A stretch of 64,000 nucleotides of DNA from contig NZ_JANKZL010000014.1 in NCBI RefSeq assembly GCF_027568395.1, forward strand, positions 1 to 64,000, read 5' to 3'. Position 1 is the stretch's first letter. Every line of letters starts with the position of its first letter. A model generated the notes under the pieces. That model was not told the DNA's origin and made no database searches. It was given only the letters and a program-made list of their open reading frames with translations. Source of the stretch: Aminobacter sp. HY435 (GTDB lineage: Bacteria; Pseudomonadota; Alphaproteobacteria; Rhizobiales; Rhizobiaceae). Below are positions 8,969-18,357 of this stretch, piece by piece. Position numbers and translations under genes: made by a program.

Positions 8969-11250
8969 GCTGCTGCCTGCCCGACGTCGACGCAGTCTCG
9001 AACCTGCCGGCATCTCTCGCCAAGGGGCCTTCGCGGGAGGAGCTCACGCTGTCCAGCCGCGTGCTCCCCAATGGCGTCAGGCAGACGGATCTGGCGGTTC
9101 CCGGCGTTCATTGCGGTGCATGCATCGCCAACATCGAATCCACGCTCGGCAATCTCGACGGCGTCGAATACGCCCGCGTCAACCTCTCGACCAAGCGGGT
9201 CTCCGTTCGCTGGCGCGAGAACGCCGGCGCGCCGCCCATCACCGAGGCGTTGGGGCAGCTTGGCTATGAAAGCCACCTGTTCGAACAGGGTGCCGACGAG
9301 AAGGACGAGACCCTTGCCGAGCTTATTCGTGGCCTCGGCATAGCCGGCTTTGCCGCCGGCAACATCATGTTGCTTTCGGTGTCGGTCTGGTCCGGTGCGG
9401 AGGCTGCGACACGCGACCTGTTTCACTGGCTCTCGGCCTTGATCGCGCTGCCTGCCCTCGCCTATTCCGGCCGCATCTTCTTCCGGTCCGCATGGGGCGC
9501 CCTGCGCAACGGCCGCACCAACATGGACGTGCCGATCTCGATCGGCGTGCTGCTCGCCTACGGCATGAGCCTCTATGAGACGGCGACGCACGGCCCGCAC
9601 GCCTATTTCGACGCCTCCGCCTCCTTGTTGTTCTTCCTGCTGATCGGCCGCACGCTCGACCATATCATGCGCGAACGCGCCCGCGTTGCGGTGAAGGGCC
9701 TCGCCCGGTTTGCCGCGCGCGGCGCAACGATCCTCCACGGTGACGGCACCAGCACCTACCTGCCGGTCGGCGACATCGAACCGGGCATGAACATCATGCT
9801 TTCAGCAGGCGAGCGCGTTCCGGTCGACGCCAGGGTGCTGAAAGGCCGCTCCGATCTCGACTGCGCCATCGTCTCGGGCGAAAGCGACCCGGTCGCAGTC
9901 GAACCCGGCGCCGAATTGCGCGCCGGCACCCTCAACCTGACCGGCCCGCTGACCATCGAGGCCACCGCCAAGGCCCAGGACTCGTTCCTGGCCGAAATGA
10001 TGCGCCTGATGGAGGCCGCTGAGAGCGGCCGCGGCGGCTACCGTCGCATCGCCGACCGCGCTTCGGCGCTATATGCCCCGGTGGTTCACCTGACAGCGTT
10101 TCTTGCCTTCATTGGCTGGATGATCGCCGCCGGCGATTTTCATCGCGCCCTCACCATCGCCGTTGCGGTGCTGATCATCACCTGTCCCTGCGCGCTGGGG
10201 CTGGCCGTCCCGATCGTCCAGGTCGCGGCTGCGCGGCGACTTTTCGAAAACGGCATCATGGTCAAGGACGGCTCCGCCATGGAGCGGCTGGCCGAGATCG
10301 ACACCGTGGTTTTCGACAAGACAGGCACCCTGACACTCGGAATGCCCAGGCTCGTCAATTCCAACGAGATATCCGCAAGGGACCTGGCGCTCGCGGCCGC
10401 GATTGCGCTTCATTCGCGACATCCGATCTCGCGTGCCCTTGCCGAGACGCAGGACGGCAAATCTGCCGCCGAATGGTCGTTCGACGCGGTGCAGGAGGTT
10501 CCGGGTTTCGGACTCGAGGCGGCGATCGGCGACAACGTCTACCGCCTGGGCCGCGCCGCCTGGGCCTTGGCGGAGGCCGGTTCCATTGTCGGCACGGTTC
10601 TCTCCTGCAACGGCGAAAAGCTGGCGGCATTCTCGTTCGAGGACCGGCTGCGCGCCGGCGCTGCGGCGGCGATTGCCGAGTTGCACGACAGGCAGATAGC
10701 CGTCGAGATCGTGTCCGGCGACCGGTCCGACGCCGTCGCTGCCGTCGCTTCGGCGCTCGGAATTTCACGAATCTCGGCGGGCGTCCTGCCCAGCGGCAAG
10801 GTCGAGCGCCTTGACGCCCTGAAGGCCGAGGGGCGCAGGGTTCTGATGGTCGGCGACGGCCTCAACGACGCCCCCGCGCTCGCAGCGGCACATGTTTCCA
10901 TGGCGCCGGCAAGCGCCGCCGACATCGGCCGCAGCGCCGCTGATTTCGTCTTCCTGCGCGAAAGCCTGGCCGCCATTCCGCTGACCCTCGACACCTCCCG
11001 CGAGGCCAACCGCCTCATCAGGCAGAACCTGGTCCTGGCAGTGGTCTACAATGCCATCGCGGTGCCCATCGCCCTGCTCGGTTTCGTGACCCCGCTTGTC
11101 GCCGCTTTGGCCATGTCGCTGTCTTCGGTTATCGTGATCGCCAACGGTCTGCGGCTCGGCACCGGCAAATCACGCCGTTCGGCATGCGAATCCGAGGCAG
11201 CCAAGCCGACCACCAAGGTGTTCCCGACCAAGGAGGCGATGGCGTCATGA
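8965..11250 (+). CDS. ccoI: cbb3-associated copper-exporting P1B-type ATPase FixI/CcoI
   Basis: A 761-residue P1B ATPase. An N-terminal heavy-metal domain has GVHCGACIANIE; the transmembrane metal site is CPC at 407-409; the phosphorylated aspartate is D451 in DKTGTLT; the hinge MVGDGLNDAPAL is present near the C-terminus. The FixI/CcoI group delivers Cu+ across the inner membrane for insertion into CcoN and is not a resistance exporter; placement between fixH and fixS supports this subgroup. Start and stop overlap both neighbours by four bases. Confidence 0.96.
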   Translation: MSCCLPDVDAVSNLPASLAKGPSREELTLSSRVLPNGVRQTDLAVPGVHCGACIANIESTLGNLDGVEYARVNLSTKRVSVRWRENAGAPPITEALGQLGYESHLFEQGADEKDETLAELIRGLGIAGFAAGNIMLLSVSVWSGAEAATRDLFHWLSALIALPALAYSGRIFFRSAWGALRNGRTNMDVPISIGVLLAYGMSLYETATHGPHAYFDASASLLFFLLIGRTLDHIMRERARVAVKGLARFAARGATILHGDGTSTYLPVGDIEPGMNIMLSAGERVPVDARVLKGRSDLDCAIVSGESDPVAVEPGAELRAGTLNLTGPLTIEATAKAQDSFLAEMMRLMEAAESGRGGYRRIADRASALYAPVVHLTAFLAFIGWMIAAGDFHRALTIAVAVLIITCPCALGLAVPIVQVAAARRLFENGIMVKDGSAMERLAEIDTVVFDKTGTLTLGMPRLVNSNEISARDLALAAAIALHSRHPISRALAETQDGKSAAEWSFDAVQEVPGFGLEAAIGDNVYRLGRAAWALAEAGSIVGTVLSCNGEKLAAFSFEDRLRAGAAAAIAELHDRQIAVEIVSGDRSDAVAAVASALGISRISAGVLPSGKVERLDALKAEGRRVLMVGDGLNDAPALAAAHVSMAPASAADIGRSAADFVFLRESLAAIPLTLDTSREANRLIRQNLVLAVVYNAIAVPIALLGFVTPLVAALAMSLSSVIVIANGLRLGTGKSRRSACESEAAKPTTKVFPTKEAMAS

Positions 11251-11387
11251 CCGGCCTTCTGCTTCTTCTGCCCATCGCGCTCTTCCTTGGCGGGCTCGGG
11301 CTAGCGGCGTTCCTGTGGTCGCTGAAAAGCGGCCAATACGAGGACATGGACGGCGCCGCCGAACGCATCCTCAACGACGACGGCTAA
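11247..11387 (+). CDS. ccoS: cbb3 oxidase assembly protein FixS/CcoS
   Basis: A 46-residue peptide with one membrane helix (MTGLLLLLPIALFLGGLGLA) followed by the conserved FLWSLKSGQYEDMDGAAERI block of the FixS/CcoS family. It is needed for cofactor insertion into the cbb3 oxidase. The ATG overlaps the fixI stop by four bases (ATGA). An upstream in-frame start at 11184 is inside fixI and unlikely. Confidence 0.95.
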   Translation: MTGLLLLLPIALFLGGLGLAAFLWSLKSGQYEDMDGAAERILNDDG

Positions 11388-11442
11388 GCTGAGGCGGCAA
11401 AAATCGCTGCATCGGCCCGGGCCTGTATGCTAACAGGGCGGC

Positions 11443-12489
11443 ATGGCGCAAAAGAAAGCTCACGAAGTCGACTCCTGGCTCACCCGCCCCGCAAGCGAGG
11501 CAGTGATCGTGCTGATCTATGGCCCTGACCGTGGTCTGGTTTCCGAGCGCGCCGCAGCCTTCGCCACAAAGACCGGACTGCCGCTCGACGACCCATTTTC
11601 GGTGGTCAAGCTCGATGCCGGCGACATCGAGCGCGACAGCGGCCGTCTCGTCGACGAAGCCCGAACGGTGCCGATGTTTGCCGCCCGCCGGCTGATCTGG
11701 GTGCGCAACGCCGCCGCCCAGAAGAGCCTGGCCGACGACGTCAAGGCGCTGGCAGCCGACCCGCCGCGCGATGCGATCATCCTGATAGAGGCCCAGGACC
11801 TCAAGAAGGGATCGCCGCTGCGTTCGACGGTGGAGGCGGCGTTTTCGGGCATGGCCTTGCCCTGTTACGCCGACGAGGCCCGCGATCTCGAGAGCATCAT
11901 CGACGACGAACTCCGCGCGGCCAACCTGACGATGGCCATGGACGCCCGCAACGCGCTGCGTCGCAGCCTTGGTGGCGACCGCCTGGCGACGCGCGGTGAA
12001 ATTCAGAAACTGACGCTCTATGCCATGGGCGGCGGCGAGATCTCGCTCGAAGACGTCAAGGCAATGATCGGCGACGTTTCGGCACTGTCGCTCGACGACG
12101 CCATAGATGCGGCAATGGGCGGCAATATCGCCGAATTCGACACGGCATTCACCAAGCAATGCCAGAATGGTAGCCAGGCTGCCCAGTTGCTCGCAGCGGC
12201 GACCAGACACCTGCACAATTTGCACCTGATGCGCGGCGACATGGAAAGCGGCAACAGGAACGCCTCTGCCGTGATTGCCAGCGCGCGGCCTCCGGTATTC
12301 TTTTCACGCAAGCGGGCAGTCGAGCGCGCCCTTTCCGGCTGGTCCGCCGACGCGCTGATGCGCGCCCTGGCACGCCTGCAGTCGACAACGCTGCAGACGC
12401 GCCGTCGCCCCGACCTCGCAGTCGCCCTGGCACGCCAGGCATTGCTCGGCATCGCCGTCGAAGGCGCCCGGGTCAACGCCCGTCGCTGA
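11443..12489 (+). CDS. holA: DNA polymerase III delta subunit
   Basis: A 348-residue clamp-loader subunit that opens the beta clamp. The N-terminal block AVIVLIYGPDRGLVSERAA and the later FAARRLIWVRNA and the KGSPLRSTVEAAF stretch fit HolA of Rhizobiales. It lies 55 bp after fixS and faces parB across a bidirectional terminator. In related genomes, as I remember them, holA follows leuS and lptE; neither is seen here, so this junction looks rearranged. The 55 bp spacer contains TATGCTAAC, a possible -10, and the short repeat CCTGT/ACAGG. Confidence 0.92.
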   Translation: MAQKKAHEVDSWLTRPASEAVIVLIYGPDRGLVSERAAAFATKTGLPLDDPFSVVKLDAGDIERDSGRLVDEARTVPMFAARRLIWVRNAAAQKSLADDVKALAADPPRDAIILIEAQDLKKGSPLRSTVEAAFSGMALPCYADEARDLESIIDDELRAANLTMAMDARNALRRSLGGDRLATRGEIQKLTLYAMGGGEISLEDVKAMIGDVSALSLDDAIDAAMGGNIAEFDTAFTKQCQNGSQAAQLLAAATRHLHNLHLMRGDMESGNRNASAVIASARPPVFFSRKRAVERALSGWSADALMRALARLQSTTLQTRRRPDLAVALARQALLGIAVEGARVNARR

Positions 12490-12495
12490 ACGCAA

Positions 12496-12522
12496 GAAGC
12501 CCCGGCGATGAACCGGGGCTTC
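12496..12522. terminator. bidirectional terminator between holA and parB
   Basis: A ten-base perfect stem, GAAGCCCCGG with CCGGGGCTTC, around loop CGATGAA lies in the gap between two convergent genes. Flanking T/A runs are weak on both sides (TCTC rightward; GCG leftward). Confidence 0.7.
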
Positions 12523-12544
12523 TCTAAAGTCCTTTACGAATCAA

Positions 12545-13429
12545 TCAGATACCTTCGCTTTTCAGGCGACGGCACAGATCGTCGAGCTGCTCCAGCGAGC
12601 GATAGGCGACACGCAGTTCGCCGCCGCCCTTTTCCTTGTGGGCGATGGAGATCTTCATGCCGATCACATCCGTCAGGAGCTTCTCCAGCGCGATCGTGTC
12701 AGGATCCTTCTCGAGCGGGCGTGACGAATTCGACTCAGCCACAGCATCGGCAGGCATCTGCGCCAACGCCTCGGCCTGGCGCACGGACAGACCTTCCTCG
12801 ACGATCCGCTTGGCAAGCCCGGCCGGATCCGCGGCGGTGATCAGCGCACGCGCATGGCCCGCCGACAGATCGCCATTGATAAGCATGTCGCGCACGACGT
12901 CGGGCAGCTTCAGAAGGCGCAGCGTGTTGGCCACATGGCTGCGGCTCTTGCCGATGACCTGGCCGAGATCGGCCTGCGTGTAGCTATGGTCGTCGATCAG
13001 TTGCTGATAGCCCAGCGCCTCTTCGATGGCGTTGAGATCGGCGCGCTGGACGTTTTCGATGATCGCAAGTTCGAGCGCGGTGCGGTCGTTGACGTCGCGT
13101 ACGATGACAGGAATCTCGTTGACGCCGGCGCGCTGCGCCGCACGCCAGCGACGTTCGCCGGCGATGATCTCATAGCGGCCGGCCTGCAGCGCGGGGCGCA
13201 CGACAACGGGCTGGACCAGCCCGTGCTCGCGGATCGACTGGGCAAGGTCGGCAAGGTCTGCCTCGGCGAAGTTCCTGCGCGGGTTGCGTGGATTGGGGGT
13301 GACAAACTCGATCGGCACCCGACCGTCGGCCAGAACGGCGGGCTTTTCCGATTCCGCCGGCTTGTCCATTTCGCCGATGAGGGCTGCGAGGCCTCGCCCG
13401 AGGCGCTTTCTGGAGAGGTCTTCGTTCAT
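12545..13429 (-). CDS. parB: chromosome partitioning protein ParB
   Basis: A 294-residue CTP-dependent DNA clamp that loads at parS and spreads. Visible parts: an N-terminal basic region with LGRGLAALIG (the ParA-stimulating segment) near residues 10-19, the CTP-binding motifs GERRWR (91-96) and ENVQR (125-129), and a helix-turn-helix at about 151-172 (QADLGQVIGKSRSHVANTLR). It follows parA by 33 bp. Candidate parS sites in this window match the palindrome recognised by alphaproteobacterial ParB. Confidence 0.97.
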   Translation of the reverse strand: MNEDLSRKRLGRGLAALIGEMDKPAESEKPAVLADGRVPIEFVTPNPRNPRRNFAEADLADLAQSIREHGLVQPVVVRPALQAGRYEIIAGERRWRAAQRAGVNEIPVIVRDVNDRTALELAIIENVQRADLNAIEEALGYQQLIDDHSYTQADLGQVIGKSRSHVANTLRLLKLPDVVRDMLINGDLSAGHARALITAADPAGLAKRIVEEGLSVRQAEALAQMPADAVAESNSSRPLEKDPDTIALEKLLTDVIGMKISIAHKEKGGGELRVAYRSLEQLDDLCRRLKSEGI

Positions 13430-13462
13430 GTTTCTTCCAGGTTGTTACGAGTCCGAATCGAT

Positions 13463-14275
13463 TCAGGCGGCACGAAGTTTACGTTCGCGACGGATGACCT
13501 CCGACGCGAGCTGCAAATAGGCCTGGCTGCCCGAACACTTGAGATCATAGAGGATCGCCGGTTTGCCATAGGACGGCGCCTCGGAAATGCGCACATTGCG
13601 CGGGATCACTGTATCGTAGACCTTTTCGCCCATGTGGGCGCGTACATCCTCGACCACCTGGTTCGCCAGATTGTTGCGGCCGTCGAACATCGTCAGAACG
13701 ATGCCCTGGATGGTCAGGTCGGAATTGATCGACCTGCGCACCTGATCCACCGTCTCAAGAAGCTGGCTTAACCCCTCGAGAGCAAAGAACTCGCATTGCA
13801 GCGGCACGAGAACCGAGTCCGCGGCTGCCATCGAGTTCAGCGTCAGGAGATTGAGCGACGGAGGGCAATCGATGAGCACATAGCTGTACGCTGCCGACCT
13901 CTGGCTGGCCGCGCGCAGCGCATTGCGCAGCTTCAGCACCCGATCCGGGGCCGAAGCGATTTCCATTTCGATTCCAAGCAGATCGAGCGTCGATGGAATG
14001 AGCCAGAGGCCCGGCACCGCCGTTTCCATGGCGGCTTGCTCGATCTCGAGCTCACCGGTCAGCACGTCATAGGACGAGACACTGCGATCCTTGCGGTCGA
14101 TGCCCAGGCCGGTACTGGCGTTGCCCTGGGGGTCGAGATCGATGATCAGGACGCGTTCGCCGATTGCCGCGAGCGCGGTTGCCAGGTTGATCGCGGTGGT
14201 CGTCTTGCCGACGCCGCCCTTTTGATTGGCAACAGTGATGATTCTTGGCGTGGTCTTCATGGATCGACTGCTCAT
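13463..14275 (-). CDS. parA: chromosome partitioning ATPase ParA
   Basis: A 270-residue deviant-Walker ATPase with KGGVGKTT at residues 19-26, DLDPQGNASTGLG and the switch region VLIDCPPSLNLLT. ATP-bound ParA dimers coat the nucleoid and pull ParB-parS complexes. It lies 25 bp after rsmG and upstream of parB in the usual rsmG-parA-parB order. ATG at 14275 is used; a second in-frame ATG at 14260 (MKTTPRIITVANQ) is equally possible. Confidence 0.97.
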   Translation of the reverse strand: MSSRSMKTTPRIITVANQKGGVGKTTTAINLATALAAIGERVLIIDLDPQGNASTGLGIDRKDRSVSSYDVLTGELEIEQAAMETAVPGLWLIPSTLDLLGIEMEIASAPDRVLKLRNALRAASQRSAAYSYVLIDCPPSLNLLTLNSMAAADSVLVPLQCEFFALEGLSQLLETVDQVRRSINSDLTIQGIVLTMFDGRNNLANQVVEDVRAHMGEKVYDTVIPRNVRISEAPSYGKPAILYDLKCSGSQAYLQLASEVIRRERKLRAA

Positions 14276-14300
14276 TTCCGTCTCGTAACAAACGCCGCGG

Positions 14301-14933
14301 TCAGATGCGGCGCAGGTTTCGAATCTCGAGGATGACTCCCTGCGCGTCGGTCAGGCTGGGATGTTCTACCAGATCGAATCGCCACTGATGAGCGCTATCT
14401 TCGATTTCCTGCCGGTAATCCCGGCCTTTGTGGAAAAGCGCAACTGTCCCGGACGCAAGCCAGGGTGCCGACAGTTCGAGCAGCAGCGGCAACGGCGCCA
14501 AGGCGCGCGCACTCAGGATATCCGGTCCGGAGATTGCCTTTTGCACATCCTCGATCCGCTTTGCATGCACCCTCGCCGGCAGCTTGAGTTCACCAACCAC
14601 AGCCTGCAAAAACCCGGCCTTCTTGCGATTGCTCTCGACCAGATCGATGGTCGCGCCGGACCGTTCGGCGATCATCGAGGCAATGACAAGTCCCGGAAAA
14701 CCGCCGCCCGAACCGATGTCGAGCCATTTTTGGGCTGCTCCACCTAGCTTTGTGACCTGTGCGCTATCCAGGATGTGGCGCTCCCAGGCGTCAACCAACG
14801 TCGAAGGAGCGACCAGATTGATACGCTGCGCCCATCTGCGGAACACGGTTTCGAAGGCGATCAGCTTTTCGTATGTTTCACGTGAAACGGGACCTGCAAC
14901 TTCTTGCAACCGGGCATAGGCATCTCGTTTCAA
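14301..14933 (-). CDS. rsmG: 16S rRNA (guanine-N7) methyltransferase RsmG (GidB)
   Basis: A 210-residue SAM-dependent methyltransferase that modifies G527 of 16S rRNA. The SAM loop is [15 protein letters not shown], preceded by [11 protein letters not shown]. The start codon overlaps the mnmG stop by four bases. Residues near position 16-20 read VSRET, encoded by a parS-like sequence at 14874-14889, so the protein also carries a centromere site in its coding DNA. Confidence 0.96.
   Translation of the reverse strand: MKRDAYARLQEVAGPVSRETYEKLIAFETVFRRWAQRINLVAPSTLVDAWERHILDSAQVTKLGGAAQKWLDIGSGGGFPGLVIASMIAERSGATIDLVESNRKKAGFLQAVVGELKLPARVHAKRIEDVQKAISGPDILSARALAPLPLLLELSAPWLASGTVALFHKGRDYRQEIEDSAHQWRFDLVEHPSLTDAQGVILEIRNLRRI
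14874..14889. other. parS: parS site inside rsmG
   Basis: TGTTTCACGTGAAACG matches the ParB palindrome TGTTTCACGTGAAACA at 15 of 16 positions. It lies in the 5' end of rsmG and is read there as VSRET. Confidence 0.92.
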
Positions 14934-16798
14934 GCGGCGCCCTTTCGTACTTCGGCGTTGCGTACATGCGCAAGAATGATCGCCAGCGCAGCTGGTGTCA
15001 TGCCGTCAATACGCTGCGCTTCGGCCAAGGACCGCGGCCTGCGCTGCCGCATCTTCTGTCGCAATTCGTTTGACAATCCTGGAACCGATTCAAAATCAAG
15101 AGTTTCTGGAATGACTCTCTCTTCTTCCTTGAGCATCAACGCGGCGTCTGACTTCTGCCGATCGAGATAGACAGCATATTTTGATTCTGTTTCAAGTGCT
15201 TCGGCGGTTTTTCTGTCAATGAACTGCAGCCGCGGCTCAACTTTGGCAAGATCTGCAAGGGTAACGTCGGGATAAGCCAGCAATTCATAGAGCGAACGCT
15301 TGATGCCATCGAGATTGACTTCGATGCCATGGCGACGCGCCTCATTTGGCGAAAGGCTCTGTCCCTTAGTCATCTCGCGGGCCGCATCTATCTTCGACTG
15401 CATATCTCCAAACCGCCGCTGCCGCTCAGCCGAAATGAGTCCCAAGGAGCCGGCGACCGGGGTCAGGCGTTCGTCGGCATTGTCGGCGCGGAGCGACAGC
15501 CTGAACTCCGCCCGCGACGTGAACATCCGGTAAGGCTCAGTGATACCGCGGCTGGTCAGGTCGTCGACCATCACGCCTATATAGGCCTGGCTGCGGCTGA
15601 GGATGAACGCATCGAGCCCACCCGCCAGGCGTGCCGCATTGATGCCGGCGAGGAGCCCTTGCGCGCCGGCCTCCTCATAACCGGTCGTGCCATTGATCTG
15701 GCCGGCGAGGAAAAGGCCGCGGACGCGCTTGGTTTCAAGCGTCGGTTCGAGCTCACGCGGATCGATGTGGTCATATTCGATGGCATAGCCCGGCTGCAGC
15801 ATCACCGCCTTTTCCAGACCCGGAATAGACTTGAGAATGTCGAGCTGCACGTCTTCCGGCAGCGAAGTCGATATCCCGTTGGGGTAGACAGTTGGATCAT
15901 CCAGCCCCTCCGGCTCGAGGAATATCTGGTGGCCTTCGCGATCACCGAACTTGACGATCTTGTCTTCGATCGACGGGCAATAGCGGGGCCCGATTCCCTC
16001 GATAGACCCGGAATACATCGCCGAACGGTGGAGATTGTCCCTGATGATCCGATGCGTCGTCTCGGTCGTGCGGGTAATGCCGCATTCTATCTGGGGATTG
16101 CGGATCTTGTCCGTCAGAAGCGAAAACGGCGTCGGTTCATCGTCGGCCGCCTGGCTTTCCAGCGACGCCCAATCGATGGTCTGCCCATCAAGCCGGGCCG
16201 GCGTGCCCGTCTTGAGCCGACCGAGAACAAACCCTGCCCTGTCCAGTGTCCCGGAGAGACCGAGAGAAGCCTGCTCATTCATCCGCCCGGCCGGGAATTT
16301 GCGCTCGCCGATGTGGATCAGGCCGCGCAGAAATGTTCCTGTCGTAAGCACGACCGCGCGGCAGCCGAGCTGCCTGCCGTCGGCCAGTACAACCGCGTTG
16401 ACCCGGCCCTCTCTGAGAACGAAATCAAAGGCTTCGCCTTCGACGACGTCGAGATCTTGCTGCTCCGCTATCGCCTGCTGCATGGCGTACCGATAGAGCT
16501 TGCGGTCCGCCTGGGTTCTTGGACCGCGCACAGCCGGACCCTTGCGGCGATTGAGCAAGCGGAACTGGATGCCGGCAGCGTCGGCAACGCGCCCCATCAG
16601 GCCATCCATGGCGTCGATCTCGCGCACCAGGTGGCCTTTTCCCAGACCGCCAATCGCCGGGTTGCACGACATCGTGCCTATTGTGTCGCGATGAAGCGTT
16701 ACCAGCGCCGTCTTGGCGCCAGCGCGGGCAGCGGCAGATGCGGCTTCACAGCCGGCATGCCCTCCGCCGACCACGACAACGTCGTAGCTTTCGCTCAT
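14930..16798 (-). CDS. mnmG: tRNA uridine-5-carboxymethylaminomethyl modification enzyme MnmG (GidA)
   Basis: A 622-residue FAD enzyme that, with MnmE, installs cmnm5U at the wobble position of certain tRNAs. The N-terminal FAD fold is seen as [10 protein letters not shown], followed by the GidA signatures [17 protein letters not shown] and the [11 protein letters not shown] block; the C-terminal helical domain ends KGAA. It is the first gene of mnmG-rsmG-parA-parB, with three parS sites in its upstream spacer. Length and motifs are standard. Confidence 0.97.
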   Translation of the reverse strand: MSESYDVVVVGGGHAGCEAASAAARAGAKTALVTLHRDTIGTMSCNPAIGGLGKGHLVREIDAMDGLMGRVADAAGIQFRLLNRRKGPAVRGPRTQADRKLYRYAMQQAIAEQQDLDVVEGEAFDFVLREGRVNAVVLADGRQLGCRAVVLTTGTFLRGLIHIGERKFPAGRMNEQASLGLSGTLDRAGFVLGRLKTGTPARLDGQTIDWASLESQAADDEPTPFSLLTDKIRNPQIECGITRTTETTHRIIRDNLHRSAMYSGSIEGIGPRYCPSIEDKIVKFGDREGHQIFLEPEGLDDPTVYPNGISTSLPEDVQLDILKSIPGLEKAVMLQPGYAIEYDHIDPRELEPTLETKRVRGLFLAGQINGTTGYEEAGAQGLLAGINAARLAGGLDAFILSRSQAYIGVMVDDLTSRGITEPYRMFTSRAEFRLSLRADNADERLTPVAGSLGLISAERQRRFGDMQSKIDAAREMTKGQSLSPNEARRHGIEVNLDGIKRSLYELLAYPDVTLADLAKVEPRLQFIDRKTAEALETESKYAVYLDRQKSDAALMLKEEERVIPETLDFESVPGLSNELRQKMRQRRPRSLAEAQRIDGMTPAALAIILAHVRNAEVRKGAA

Positions 16799-16872
16799 GA
16801 CTCTCTCCAGGAACAGATGCCGGGACAGATGTCCCTATCATCAGCCGATGTCAAGGGAATCGCCCAGGTGGT

Positions 16873-16888
16873 GGTTTCACGTGAAACA
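16873..16888. other. parS: parS site 1 in the mnmG-mnmE spacer
   Basis: GGTTTCACGTGAAACA differs from the 16-base palindrome only at its first base. It lies 75 bp before the mnmG start. Confidence 0.92.
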
Positions 16889-16918
16889 ACTTGTACGTAG
16901 CGCAAGCGAAATTTTCAG

Positions 16919-16934
16919 TGTTTCACGTGAATCA
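16919..16934. other. parS: parS site 2 in the mnmG-mnmE spacer
   Basis: TGTTTCACGTGAATCA has one mismatch to the palindrome (T for A at position 14). It lies 46 bp from site 1 and 45 bp from site 3, so the three sites are almost evenly spaced. Confidence 0.88.
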
Positions 16935-16963
16935 TTGCGCGCTGCAGACGTCGCAGCCCCTTG

Positions 16964-16979
16964 TGTTTCACGTGAATCA
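16964..16979. other. parS: parS site 3, overlapping the mnmE stop codon
   Basis: TGTTTCACGTGAATCA, identical to site 2. Its last three bases are the complement of the mnmE TGA stop. Confidence 0.88.
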
Positions 16980-18293
16980 TTTGCCGATGCAGAATTGGGA
17001 AAAGATGACGTCCAAAAGGTCTTCTACGTCCACTGCCCCTGACAACCGGCCGATTCGGTCTGTCGCCAGACGAAGTTCTTCGGACCTCAACTCCAAGGGT
17101 TGATTGGCAAGCGAGCCTTCAAGATGTCGCAATCCCTCGGCCAACAGTTCGACATGCCTGAGCCGCGAAGGCAATATCTCGCCTTTTGTCCCGGCGGCTT
17201 GAAATGCGGCTGCACCGATCATCTGAAGCAAGCTGCCGATGTTCTCGCCGGTGGCCGTCGATATACAGAGATCGTATCTTTTGGGTGCTTGTTGCGCAGC
17301 GGCTCGATCGAGCTTGTTTCCGATGTGGATGGCATGAACAGAAGTCGGCAGTTCGATGTCGGCAGCAGAAGTGGACATGTCTTCCAAGTGCAGGACGAGG
17401 TCCGCCCGCTGAGCTCTCTGCTTCGCGCGATCGACGCCGATCGCTTCGACCTTGCCCGAAGGTTCCCGCAGGCCGGCCGTGTCGGTAATTCTCACCTTCA
17501 AGCCGTCGAGCTCCAATACGGCTTCGACCAGGTCACGGGTTGTACCGGGCTCGTCGGTCACAATGGCTGCTTCCCGCTGCAGCAATGCGTTCAGCAGACT
17601 GGACTTTCCCGCATTTGGCGCACCCAGTATGACCACGTCATAGCCGTCGCGGATCATCTCTGCCTTGTGATAGCCACCTAGGTGTTGCTTCATCTCGCCA
17701 ACCAGAAGCGATATGTCGCGCCAAACCTGCCCTGAAACGGAGCTCGGAACATCGGCCTCGTCAGCGAAGTCCATTTCGGCTTCGATCATTGCTCGCGCAT
17801 GAATGAGCCTGCGCCGCCAGGCGCTGTAGAGTTCACTCTGCGCGCCGCTTGAGTTGAGCACCGCAAATTGACGCTGCGCTTCGGTTTCAGCATTGATCAG
17901 GTCGGCCAGGGCCTCCGCCGCGAGGAGGTCCATCTTGCCATTGAGAAAGGCCCGTCGCGTGAATTCACCCGGCTCGGCGTGGCGCAGGCCAGGTATGCGG
18001 GTGAGTTCCGCAAGAAGCGCGGCGACCACCGCACGACCGCCATGAACGTGGAACTCGCCACAGTCTTCGCCTGTGAAACTGCTCGGCCCGGGAAAAAACA
18101 GAGTCAGCCCGTGATCGAGCAGCTCGCCTGACTGGCGATGCAACGCTCCGTAATGCGCGAGCCGTGCTTTCGGTAACTTTCCCAGGATTGTTTCGATAGC
18201 GAATCGAACATGCGGCCCCGAAATGCGGATGATCGCCACCCCTGACGGCAGGTGTCCGCTGGACAGTGCGACGATGGAATCGGTGAATAGCAT
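16977..18293 (-). CDS. mnmE: tRNA modification GTPase MnmE (TrmE)
   Basis: GTPase partner of MnmG. The 438-residue protein has an N-terminal tetrahydrofolate-binding domain (FTGEDCGEFHVHGG), a helical domain, an inserted G domain with GAPNAGKSS, DEPGTTRD, DTAGLREP and NKLD, and the invariant C-terminus FCIGK that supplies the catalytic cysteine. The frame is open to 18338 but the start giving the conserved MLFTDSIVALSSG N-terminus is the ATG at 18293. It is divergent from the YyaL-type gene. Confidence 0.95.
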   Translation of the reverse strand: MLFTDSIVALSSGHLPSGVAIIRISGPHVRFAIETILGKLPKARLAHYGALHRQSGELLDHGLTLFFPGPSSFTGEDCGEFHVHGGRAVVAALLAELTRIPGLRHAEPGEFTRRAFLNGKMDLLAAEALADLINAETEAQRQFAVLNSSGAQSELYSAWRRRLIHARAMIEAEMDFADEADVPSSVSGQVWRDISLLVGEMKQHLGGYHKAEMIRDGYDVVILGAPNAGKSSLLNALLQREAAIVTDEPGTTRDLVEAVLELDGLKVRITDTAGLREPSGKVEAIGVDRAKQRAQRADLVLHLEDMSTSAADIELPTSVHAIHIGNKLDRAAAQQAPKRYDLCISTATGENIGSLLQMIGAAAFQAAGTKGEILPSRLRHVELLAEGLRHLEGSLANQPLELRSEELRLATDRIGRLSGAVDVEDLLDVIFSQFCIGK

Positions 18294-18357
18294 TTGCCGG
18301 TCTCTCGGAAGCGCCCTAACGTACGGGCCAAGTATCACTCATTCAGGCTGACCGCGC

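Noticed and set aside
15329-16900. A 523-codon plus-strand frame opposite mnmG
   Set aside because: Antisense to a fully conserved mnmG; it also runs through the parS spacer. No motif seen.
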